Positions 10,601 to 22,600 of a stretch of DNA of 25,107 bases are shown here, one piece after another (positions within the stretch are counted from its first letter, which is position 1; the number at the start of each line of letters is the position of its first letter). The notes below the pieces were generated by a model, which was given only the letters and a program-made list of their open reading frames with translations, did no database searches and was not told where the DNA came from. A program made the position numbers and the translations under genes. The DNA lies in NCBI GenBank assembly GCA_000969725.1, contig JXSR01S033736.1. One strand, 5' to 3'. Source of the stretch: Ophiothrix spiculata (lineage: Eukaryota > Echinodermata > Ophiuroidea > Amphilepidida > Ophiotrichidae).

Positions 10601-13600
10601 ATAGCAGTGCTTATAACCACTGAAGAAGCTACCGTATATAATGAAAGCTTCAATAAATACATAAATAATCTATTCAAGAGGTCTCAAACTCCTTTTCAGT
10701 ATCCAGTGTTTGTCAGCTCATAAATTTAGCGTATATTTCACTGTTTTTGTGCCCTAGAAATAGCTCACTTTTGGCTATTTCTGTATTTTGCTTAATACAG
10801 AGTGTCCACGAATGATTTATACCCGACTATCGGATTTTTTTGTGGAGCAGTGGTTAATGTTTTGATCAAATCTTGTTAATTTTTAAAGTAAACATGCCTT
10901 AAGGTTTCTGAAGAATTTTGAATTTTTCAAATCGCATGTTCCTGTGGAAAGTTATAGAGATTTTTCCAAACATGGTATATTTTGCAAATTGTAATTTTGT
11001 AATCAGAGAAATTGTCGAACTTGAACATTCAGTATTCACTGAAACCCTTTACTTTTCTATAGTTAAAATGTGAAATGCAATTTAGGTTTTATTTATTGGC
11101 TGTGATGGATATAGGATATAAAGGGTGTCATTAGGAAAAGAAATGACGATTTTGGTTACGGTTGAACAGCTTTACAATAGCCAGTACAAATAATGTAAGA
11201 TGTTACATGTACGCGCCTAAGGGAAACCCACCTGGAAACTTTACATTTGACAATGCTAATTACAACTGGAAGTTAGTTTAAGGTCATGTGTCGTATGGTG
11301 GGACACCCTAGCGTTACATGATGAAAATCCAGCAAATTTCCCGATATCTGTGTTTGGTGATGTAGCATGAAAACTATGTGGAACACCATAGGCAAACCAT
11401 ACATATTCTGAAAGCTTATGGTCTAAGGATTAAATATTTGTATTTTTTACATTGATATACAGGGTGTGTAAGAAAAAATATAGGGTGTAAAACAAGAAAA
11501 TATAAATTTTAACCTCTTTCTGATACCTTATTAAAAATCTTTAGGGAAAGAGGTATTTGCTGTAGCATTGCATATTCTTATAGTCAAAACTCTAGACTTT
11601 CAAACCATATATAATTTGACTATGTCAAGTTATCAAACAACTAATATACAGGGTGGTCAAAAACTGACACTTTTTTAAAAGNNNNNNNNNNNNNNNNNNN
11701 NNNNNNNNNNNNNNNNNNNNNNNNNNNNNNNNNNNNNNNNNNNNNNNNNNNNNNNNNNNNNNNNNNNNNNNNNNNNNNNNNNNNNNNNNNNNNNNNNNNN
11801 NNNNNNNNNNNNNNNNNNNNNNNNNNNNNNNNNNNNNNNNNNNNNNNNNNNNNNNNNNNNNNNNNNNNNNNNNNNNNNNNNNNNNNNNNNNNNNNNNNNN
11901 NNNNNNNNNNNNNNNNNNNNNNNNNNNNNNNNNNNNNNNNNNNNNNNNNNNNNNNNNNNNNNNNNNNNNNNNNNNNNNNNNNNNNNNNNNNNNNNNNNNN
12001 NNNNNNNNNNNNNNNNNNNNNNNNNNNNNNNNNNNNNNNNNNNNNNNNNNNNNNNNNNNNNNNNNNNNNNNNNNNNNNNNNNNNNNNNNNNNNNNNNNNN
12101 NNNNNNNNNNNNNNNNNNNNTAATTAAATTAGAGATAATTAATTATTAATATGTTTAATTTTAATTTCAGTATTTGATATTTGCACTTTGATATGTAGTT
12201 AAGATGTGCAAAAAAAATCATGGGCATTGTTCTTATAATTTGCATTTTATAACATTTTGAAAAATATTGAGCATGTCAAAAACCCTCATTCCCATTGAAA
12301 TAACATAGGATGCTCTACCGCGGCTCCTCTACCGCGGCTCCTCCACCTCTGACTTTGTTGACATTTTGCTTACGTAACACGAAAACGCTAAGACGTATGA
12401 AAAAACTTAATACATTTTTGAAAAGAAGAAAGATCAAGCTTTAAAATCAGCCTAAATAAATATAAATTGACCAATTATTTCTCTTGTGGCGCTTTGCTAA
12501 ACCTAAAAAAAATTGGCACGATGTAACGTCCTCCCAAATTTGGGTGTCCCACCATATGACACGTGACCTTAAATGGGTATTATTGGTAACAACTCAATAT
12601 TAGGACCAGAATTTGTCGATGGAAACCTCAACGCGGGGAAGTGTTTTAGTGATTAATCAACTTGCCCGCCAAAATGGTGCCCTACTCCATAACTGATCTC
12701 GTTAATCTTAGTGGGAATAGATTCAGAAGTCTGCAAGGCAATGCTTTTTGTAGATCTTAGAAAATTACAAAAGCAAAGAAAGATTATTTGAATTTGGTCA
12801 AGTTGTATTCATTACACTTTACAAACTTCAGTAAGTTTGTATGTTACAGGTATTTATTCGTATTATACCCGCATTTTTACAGATCAAAACCACGTTTGCA
12901 TCATTTGTCAATTACGTCATCATGCAAAGCAATGAAGCATGATATTTTGATGAAACCTACGGAAAATGTAGAAGACTTATCCACTATTGTAGGAAAGCTG
13001 TTGGTTTTATGAAAAATTATGATTTAATATTTTTTTTACTGATTTTTTGAAACCGAGTATAAATCATTCGTGGACACTGTAGAGGGTTTGCACATGATGT
13101 CATCGTACTCACAACACCATTTTCATGGGCTGGCAAACAAAAAGTCCCGTCATATTATAATCTTTTAGCAGTATCACGATACTAGATCACAACTGATGAT
13201 GACAATGTACATTACATTTATTTAGTTCAATTTTCAAGTCTTGATTTGAAGTCAATCACAAGTTACAGTCGATTTTGATGTCTTGTTTACATTACAAATT
13301 ACTCCAACCCCACCAAGATGGCGGCAAGAACGATTGCGTGTATGATTCGTATCGCGTCATGCAAACCCTCTATTGGGACAACTGGTTAATCTGGATATTT
13401 TTGCTACTCCTATGGTGTCCAAATTAAGCAGCGTTAACTGTACATTTTGTGGAATGATAAAATTGGCGCAACAATAACTATATAGTGAAAATATCGCAAC
13501 AATAACTATATAGTGAAAATATCCAGTTTTAAATTAAAAAAGGACTCTTACCGAATTAGAACACTCCAACTCTGTAACATCAAGTCTCCCTATCTTACCG

Positions 13601-16600
13601 AATTTGAACACCCAAACTCTGTAACAACATCAAAAGTCTCCCTTTCTTACCGAATTTGAACACTCCAACTCTGTAACGACATCAAAAGTCTCCCTATCAA
13701 AGAATAGCAGCTTGCCTTGGCCTTCGTTCTTCTTGACAGATATCCCCGTTATGACCATCTTGTCATCTGGGCTAAACTGGCAATCAGTCCTGCAATGAAA
13801 AGTACAATTCCAAGGAATTTAAAAAGGGGAACTGGTACTCGCCACCATTTTGATTTCACTGCCATGTAAATCCTATAGAACGGCAGCCATTTTGGATTGT
13901 CGCTCATGGAGAGCGAGTTATTGTACCTCCGGTATTTTACGGCTCCGTGTACCACACTTCGAGAGTCTTCGCAACGGATCAGCGGAAAAATTGACGTACT
14001 TTGATCCGAGCAAGTCGCAATACATGCTACTTGAAACACAGACACGGTTTGCGCGTGAAACAAAATGTATGTGCTATATATGCGTCACGTGAAGATTTAC
14101 GCGATCTGCAAGGATATCGGGCCACACTCCGAATATATCCAGAAGTACAATAACTCTGCTCCATGAGCGACACAAGATGGCGGCGTATGCCGATTTCCCT
14201 ATAAAAATTCCTTGAAAAGTTCATATTTGCAAAGAATTTATTAATTAAGGCATTAGCCATGATCCACTTGGGTATGAAAACTTGTGAAAACTTATTAAAT
14301 CAAAGAAAGACCTTAATAGAATCAAAACAAACAAAAAACAAAATCATATTACTTGCTCTAAAAAGACAATGTTCATTTCTTGGTGTTCCGTCAGCAGTGT
14401 TTCTATTTTTCCTTAAGTTTGAGATTCCAAATGTATGGCTGTTGATTTTTAAATTGAATATTATTCTTTCAGGAAGGTTTAATATACTTAACAAGATGAT
14501 CCCGTCACTAAAATATATTGTTAGTAACAAAGTTTAAATTTGAAGAATTTAAGGATATATTGGTAGAAACACTATCACTGAATTTCTCATTCTCCGGAGA
14601 ATGAGAAATTCAAAGCATAAATAATTGTCTGTTTTACTATAAACTAGCGGGATGCCCGTGCTTCACGCAGGCCCCCTCGCTAAATGATTAGAGCATACTA
14701 TTTTGAACTTATTAACATTTGTCATACACTGATAATGTTTAAATTTATTTTAATGTTTAGTTTGGTTTTTCCTAAGCTTAAAAGTGCCCCACGATCATTG
14801 AATTTTGAGTTTAATTTTCCCATATAAATGTATTTTTATGTTCTCATTCTGGATATCATCATGCATTTCTGATCACATTTTTAACATGATGCCCTCTGCT
14901 CCTGTGAATCATCCCATATCATCGTGATAATCCTGACGTAAGTTCTGCGTTTTCTCTGACAGTTAATTTTCCCGTAACCGTAACCAGCTTTCCCGTACAT
15001 GAATACACAAAAAGTTCAATTTTCCCGTATAAAGTTTTTTAGATGTTCTTATTCTGTATACATGTATGCATCTTGCATTTCTGATCACAATTTTTCCCCG
15101 TGATGCACTCTCCCGTGAATCATCCCGTACCATCGTGCATAATGCTGCGTAAGTCCACCGTTTTCCCTGTCAGTTAATTTTCCCGTAACCTTAAACCTGG
15201 CATTGCCGCTTACCGTGCATCATTGCTATTGCGTGCATTGCGCAATGTCCTTGCATGCGTTTTTGTTTACTCACACACTTGGCTAGTAATTTTGCGACTC
15301 TGTGCGCATGCGTAAGACGCTCATTAATGGCAAAAAAGGACCAAAAATACAGGTTTTTTGCACTTTTTGACGCAACCCGTTTACGGATTTTGCCGATTTA
15401 TAGGTTAGAACCTTCCTCGGGTTTTCCTCTACCTTGCCCGTGCATTTCAAAACTGAGGGAGCCTTTTACTAACATACCCACCCACATACACCACTACTCA
15501 AATTATAGTAAGATGTACAAGTTGAACAAGAATGGTTATGCATTAGTTATTAGTTGGAAGTACTTTCTGAAAATGCAATAAAATCAGGTGTTGAGGAAAG
15601 TTAAACTTCACTTTGATGATCATGGCTAATGCCTTTAATAAAGCTGCATTTGACAAAATTTATCACTTATCTGTAGACAATTTAAACTTTAAATAACATC
15701 AGTCAAAATATATTGTGAAAATAGACTTTTGTTTGTATTTGACCATCGCATCTGATGCTATTCTCTTAAGTGTGCAATGATATTACCTTCATCATTTGAT
15801 AATTATTTTGTCAAACGATCTGACATACAAAACTACTCAACAAGACATAAAAATCATCTTCAGTTAACTAAAAATAAAAGAGTTTTCTCTGATCAATCTG
15901 TCAGAACAACTGGTCCGCACTTATGGAATTCTTTTGACAATTCATTTAAGAACATAAATTCAGTCAAGAAATTCAGAAAGAAATTGAAACAAGAATTGAT
16001 CTCTGCCTATAATTAATTGCCTTTGCTTTGAGTACCATTTTCCCCTTTTCTTTTTGATGAATTAAATTATAACTGTTTTGCCTTTTGCTTTGAGTACCTT
16101 TCCTTTTGCCTTCCTTTTGAGCATTGTCCGCGTCCCTGTGTCTTGTTCTGTGGTTGGTGTATTCATTGAAACTTTTGTTTTTGTTTGGGGGAGGACATAT
16201 CACAGGCCTTTTTTGGCCTTCCAGCCCTCTCCTCCATAATTGTGTTGTTTTTAGGCATTGTCAAGATTTTGATGTTTCTATTATTGCTTGTTTTTTTATA
16301 TTATATTTGTTTGTTTTTGATGTCTTATGGAAAATAAAATGAACAATGAACAATTAACAATGAAGCCGCACCTTATAAAACATTTTGTTTTCATCGTTAA
16401 TTGCATGAAATTTAAAAGAATTTTCAAATCTGTGATGAATCTGCAGAGTCCTCACCACTTAAAACTGTTACAGACCTAACATACAAAATGGCCTTGCATT
16501 GAATGCCATTTTCTTGCTTATTAAGGGGCCTGTTAACTCGGCCGTTTGTTCGGTAGCAGAATTTAGTTTTTCTGCATTTTCTGATACTTCAGCATGTTAC

Positions 16601-19600
16601 CTTTTATTACAGACAATAAAATACTACAAAACAAAACTTTTAAACTTATTTATAGGTAAAATTAAAAGATCATTTTGACATTTTACAGTAAAATAAACAC
16701 GTGGCTCTTGGCAGGAAATTACGGGCATAGATACGCATCCTATATTTTGCGTTAAGGTTGCGTGTTTTGATGTGCGTGCCTTTTTGCGCGGTAACAAGTA
16801 CTGCGTGCGCGGGTGAATGCGTTGCGTTATGTTCTTGCATGAGCACATTTGTTAAAATCCCGCAATAAACTTGTCAATATTGTAAACAAAGACCAAATAA
16901 TTGAACATTGGTATTTTAGATTTCTTTCAATATTTACAAAATAAGGAGCTTAAATTCGGATCTGAAAGTTGAGTACAATACTTACCAATAATATCAATTA
17001 CATAATAAGTTTTATTGTCCGATGCCCAAAGTTTAGACCTCAAAATTCATGGATTTTAGGTCAAAATGTGCGATTTCTTCATTTAACATGGGATTTCTCC
17101 ATTTCAGTTTTGATGAAAAAACGTCATTTTTACGGGATACGTAACTAAAAAAACTAAAAAGTACAAGGAGAGATTTCTCAACCATTATGTACAGTATATC
17201 AAAATCTAGGATCGCGTTTCTCATTTTTCAATTTAAGGTCCTCTCACAAAGATATTCATAAGTTTCTATCAGAATTGATGCAGATAAATGTCGGAAACGG
17301 CACATTTAATTTGGTTTTTATTATATTTCGAAAAATTCGGCTTTATTTAAAAAAATAAAAAATGCGATCCTAGATAATTGTGTGCAGTTTCCAACAAAAT
17401 ATATGTGATAAAATGGCAGTAACAATTTTTTTAGTTACCTTTCCCGTTTCATGTGTAGGCAAAATCACTGCTTTTTGCTATTTTTTACCAAATATGGTCA
17501 TTTTTGAACCAAACCAATAGCATAAAAAGATTCCTTGTCAAATTTCCTTCCTGGAAATGTATACTTTTGTATACTGTAACTTGATATTTTTAGACTTATA
17601 AGCCAAAAACGAAAGTCAAAATAAAAGCCTTAACAGGCCCCTTAAGTGATCGTTTACCTGAAACTATGAGAACACTGTATAAGTGACTACTTCTACTCTA
17701 ACAATGTAGTATTTGTATAATATCTCAAATAAACTCCGCGTCATAAGTTCCTACCCATGATTTCTACATGCCTGCAGATGAACTAAATTAACGTTTTACT
17801 GATAATTTTTGGCACACCAACAAAGTCTCATCGATTTTGAAGTTTAGTGTATCAAATTCTCCAGCAAGCGACACCGATTTGCAAAGAACAGATCAGATGA
17901 TTTTTAAAAATTGATCCTGAATTCAATTCTGGCTAATACCTGAACGACACACTGAAGGTACAACCATGAACACACACCGTGAGTAGCCGGGATCAATTCT
18001 AGGATTCACAGCACGGGCTATTCAATTCAACATGATGGCACACGATTATTGCAAAGCATCGAGGTCATAACGTATTGCCACAATGCGTTGTGAAAACTCC
18101 ACAACGTGTTGTGAGAATTCCACAACACGTTGTGAAAAAAACAACAATTAGAACTATATGCATTCTAGCTGAAAAATGAAAAAGCCTTTAACAATAACGC
18201 ATTGTAAAAACTTATAAATTCCACAATGCGTTACTCACAATGCGTTGTGGGATTTATACAACGCGTTGTGTCGACCCTTTATTTCACAACGCGTTGTAAA
18301 CTAGTGAAAATGTTTTCATGCAACAGCAGAACAGCTTTAATAGCCAGAACAGCTTTGACAGATACAACTGACTAAAAGATATCTATAAAAGATGTTCTGT
18401 GATTGGTTGAAACATTTAATCCAGTTCACAATGCGTTGTGAAATTTTGTTAAGGAAATTCAATGCGTTGTTGATGGTTTCTATTTTAAATTAAATGCTTG
18501 AATACAAACATATGATTGGTTGTTTCCACAACGTGTTGTGAAATGTTGAAAACGCGTTGTGAAATATCCAACATTATGACCCTGATGGCTTGCAATACAC
18601 GATAGCATTATTGACCCGTTGAATACCGTACGTATTACAGTAACCCGTAGCTCTGTACTCATTTGATACTGATAATGGACTCTGTGTGTAATGTGTGTTA
18701 TTCATCAATTGGCAACAATCAAATTCAGAGGCATTATTTTAAATTGACCATTCTTTACGAATCGGTGTCGCATGCTAAAGAACTTTGTACATTCTTGACT
18801 CTCATGGGGAGTCAAGAGTCATCGTGACTCCTCATGGGAGTCGATGAGACTGTTAGTGTGACAAAAAATTTCAGAAAAACGTTAATTTAATTCATCTGCA
18901 GGCATGTAGAAATCATGGGTAGGAACTTATGACGCGGAGTTTATTACGATACAATTTTCACCTTGTTAAGGCTTAATTGCGTCGATGAAACCCAACTTGG
19001 TACTTGGAACCAAGTAAGCTAAGGAAGCTTATCTTCAATATGGCTCCAAGATCTTATTTAAATTCAGTTTTGAATGCAGGATTTAAGGTATTTTGAAGGA
19101 AATATTGTTTACTTACATGGGGTAGTAACTCATCAAGTCGGGAGCAACATTTAGAGCTCTCTTGAAGTTCCTCATGTCCCATGTTTTCAATGTGTCATCC
19201 CCTAAAGATACAGAAACATCAAATTGTCATGCAAGTGCAAGAAAGTCGTATCTGCAAAAGCTGCCATTTGTCATAAATTTGCATTGCATACTGTATAATC
19301 TAAGTCTTGGGTCATTGGTTCTTGAAATGGTTCTTTTGTCAACTGAAGAACCATTTCAAGAATCCAATGAACCTGAAGAACCATTTCAAGAACCAATGAC
19401 ATAAAACCAGGTTATACATCCATGTTATTTAAAAGGTAGCTTTTACACTGCTTTATTTTTGGAATCAACTGAATTACCCAACATTTTAGGTTGTACAAGA
19501 TCATGGCTAAAAGTTGAAAAGGCAGATGTTGCAATTATGAAAACAAGTTCGTTTGCAGATGGTCCTGCAGGCACCATGAACCATGACTTGACTTGGTGTC

Positions 19601-22600
19601 AAGTCATGGTAAATGCTATGGAGTAAAACTTCCATTTAAGCATGTCTGTACAGATCTTCTTGGGACTATGTCTACATCTCATATTCAGCTAAAATATTGA
19701 AGCTGTCCACAAATTTAAAATCAGTGTCCTTGAGAGTCTTGTTATCTCATGATTAGGTAATTTGTTAATATTTAGAAACAAAATGTGTGATTCGGGGGCT
19801 CAAACTTACCTTGTATGCTGTAACATTGGATTTCAGAATTTGGCAACCTCAACTATGTTTACATCCAGATTTGGGGTGATAAATTTCATTTTTGGATTTA
19901 AATTAAGTTTTGTAATGATTCTACAGTATTACATGATGTTGAGAAATTTATTTGGGTTCTTAATTTCTGAGATATTTCATGTCAAAACTTTGAAAGCTTA
20001 AATGGCAATCTAACTCAACAGGTTTCTTGTAACTGTGGACACGTGGTCCTCATTACAATTATTGAAATTAAGTTGCAAATGAAAAGCCAATTTGTTATGG
20101 GATTATAGATCTATAATCCCCTTGATATTAACTCTCTTGGGTTGACTTGCATCATTAATGGACTTACCCCCTCTAGTGGCAAATGCTTTGCTGTCATATG
20201 AGAATGAAATACAAGAGGTATCTGAGCCTTTGGCGTGGGCTGTTCGCTGCTGAAAGGTTGGACGAACCTGAAACACAAACAGGTATGATGGCTAGGTGAA
20301 TCAAGGTTTACTGGTTACAACCAAAATTCTATACCAATTGTAAACACTCACAATTTGGATATCTTGATTTAGGCATAGGCTATTTATCACCCGTGGTGAG
20401 TTTGTAAAAAGACATAATTTATTCTAACTGATGTAAACTAATTGCGTGCATCAATTTTCAAAATTCCTTTTTTAATTGGAAGGTATTGAATTGGTCTTTC
20501 ATATCCGTGAAAAAAATTATGCTAGCATTTATAGATTTTGTGTAAAAAAATCACAAAGTTGAGTACTAATCATTTTGATACACACTGTATCATTGCATTT
20601 TATTTAACGTGGGACCATGTACACCAACGGAACTGCCATAAACGTTTACAAACTGTTTCAAATGGTTAACCGTACATGTGTTCAACCTTTCTCTTGGATT
20701 TTGTGATGAATTTTAACCAAATAAAATCTATCATTTACATTTTCATGTGCATTATCTTTAACTAAAATGAACCTAAATTGCGGAGAACGCGCTAGCTAAG
20801 CTATAAGTACTGACGTTCGTCACTTCATTCACCATTGGCTTGCCTTGTGCTTGCTATTAGATAATCTGGTATAGCGCCATCTATTGTTCAGTGGAAAAAC
20901 ATTGTTCCCTCTAGAAATTGCAGAGAAAAATAATTAATTATCACATAACATTCTCAGATTCTGAGCAATGGTGGTGCAAATAAATAACAAACGAATGATA
21001 AATCGACTTTTGTGAATACTAAAATATAAAACTTTTTTTCAGAAAATGAAACTCAAAGTTTGAAATTGGCTTTGAAAAAATGTGCCATGTTTTAAGCCTA
21101 ACCATCGGTACCATGAGCAGAACTTTGTGTGAATTTGATCCGGGCAGAGAATTTGTATGATTTTAACACGTGTACATGGTTACACAAACGAATAATATAA
21201 CATGTACATGGATTTGTTATTAACAGTGAAATCCCTATGTCAATGTTGAAATGTAAATGACTGATGGAAGGTGTGAAACGAAACACATGCTTTTGAACAT
21301 CATTTAAATTTCAACCACCTAATAAATCTATAAAAATAATTGCTAAATTACAATAAATTTTAAGCCTGCTTACAATGAACAGATAAAAATAATTGTTAAA
21401 ATTACAATACATTTTAAGCCTGCTTACAATGAACAGATGAAAATGTTGCATCAATTGACACCAGTGAAGCCAAAGCTTATTGCTGTAATTGGTAGAGGTA
21501 CCCCAATGTCAGGGTCATGACCGAAGACAAAGAACTTATCAAATACGGCTGACAAAATAAAAGTCTGATGGAAATTTTCATGCAAAGAGCATGAACAACA
21601 TTCTCATGATGTGACACGCTAGATGGTATGAGAGCAAATGAAGATGCCACACGCCCAAACCAAGTATCATCACTTTCACAATCACCACATACGTATAACA
21701 AAGCATTGCAAGGACAGAACAACAATGGATGCAATCAACTGACAACCATCACAATAGAAGTCAGACAGATCATGTGTTCAAGTCCTAGAAACTTTGGTAA
21801 TTACAGTGCCACATATGAGTAATACACAATAAAGGCATGGGTTAAAAATTCACAAGTCAGCAACTTCAATGAGTTTATCTGACCATGAAAAAATTGTACA
21901 GTGTGTCTCAAAAGAAACTTCACTGACATAATTTTAATTAAATTAATTTCCCAAGATGTAATAATTCTAAATTTACAGTTCTTAATTTCCTATAATCAAT
22001 TAAATTTATATTCTGCTAAAAAATATTGAAGACTATTATTTTAAATTCATCCTTTTACTGTGACAAGCATATTCGACTTATAATATTTTCAGTTGAAGTA
22101 TATGCTCCAGGAGCATATTTCGTCATATGAGTGCAAGAAAGTCGTATCTGCAATAGCTGCCTTACGTCATAAATTTGCATTGGACACTGCATGACCTCTA
22201 GATTTTGGGTCAGTGGTTCCTGAAATGGTTCTTCACCGTCACCTGAAGAACCATTTCAAGAACCACTGATATAAGACAGGAACATTTTGAAGGATTTTTC
22301 ACATTGTTTTGACAAGGATGTTTTAAATTGCGAACACAGGAGCATGTTTGTCAAACATGCTCCTGGAGCATATATGTCAACCGAAAATTTCATAAGACAA
22401 GTATGCTCCTGGAGCATATAATAAAGCCACTATCTCAAAAAAGCATGAAAACAACACAGCGTCATTGAGTATCAGCTTAGCAATTAAAGGGGGTATATTC
22501 TATATTTTTAGGGTTCTCATTTAGGAGGGTAGTCAAATTTGCAGAGTTTAGGAATGTCAGATCGTGAACACCAGTTTATTTAGTGTAGTTCCCCCATATG

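Larger units (their letters stand above)
10798..13079. mobile_element. TA-flanked inverted-repeat transposon, 2.28 kb, interrupted
   Basis: The left end CAGAGTGTCCACGAATGA continues TTTATAC. The right end at 13079 is its inverse with a 2-base difference near the tip, 20 or more matching bases in total. TA lies at 10796-10797 and 13080-13081. About 480 bases on the left and 510 on the right flank a separate TTAA-flanked element (11282-12568). The native element would then be about 1 kb and non-coding; no transposase words were seen on either side of the gap. Confidence 0.75.
14240..15642. mobile_element. Possible 1.4-kb inverted-repeat element
   Basis: GGCATTAGCCATGATC at 14249-14264 recurs inverted at 15618-15633, with partly matching TTAAT-rich flanks. 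The inside contains a 34-bp palindrome, a phrase GCGGGATGCCCGTGCTTCA (14648) recalling a dispersed invertebrate repeat, and two 205-bp direct repeats. No coding region is convincing. The pairing of ends rests on only 16-17 perfect bases. Confidence 0.4.

Noticed and set aside
14259-14537. 92-residue plus-strand ORF with a hydrophobic stretch
   Set aside because: It begins in an inverted-repeat arm, has an overlapping ORF on the other strand, is AT-rich and has no known motif.
15255-15581. 108-residue plus-strand ORF
   Set aside because: It falls in the dispersed-repeat region with low-complexity HIHHYSNYSK-like ends; no conserved domain seen.
18070-18570. CRISPR-like or satellite array
   Set aside because: The genome is eukaryotic, the repeats are 14-base palindromes with irregular spacing, and they lie within a transposon.
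20575-21915. A mariner element bounded by the CAGTGTGT-like ends at about 20589 and 21899
   Set aside because: The two ends point outward from the interval rather than enclosing it, so they belong to different, incomplete copies if real.
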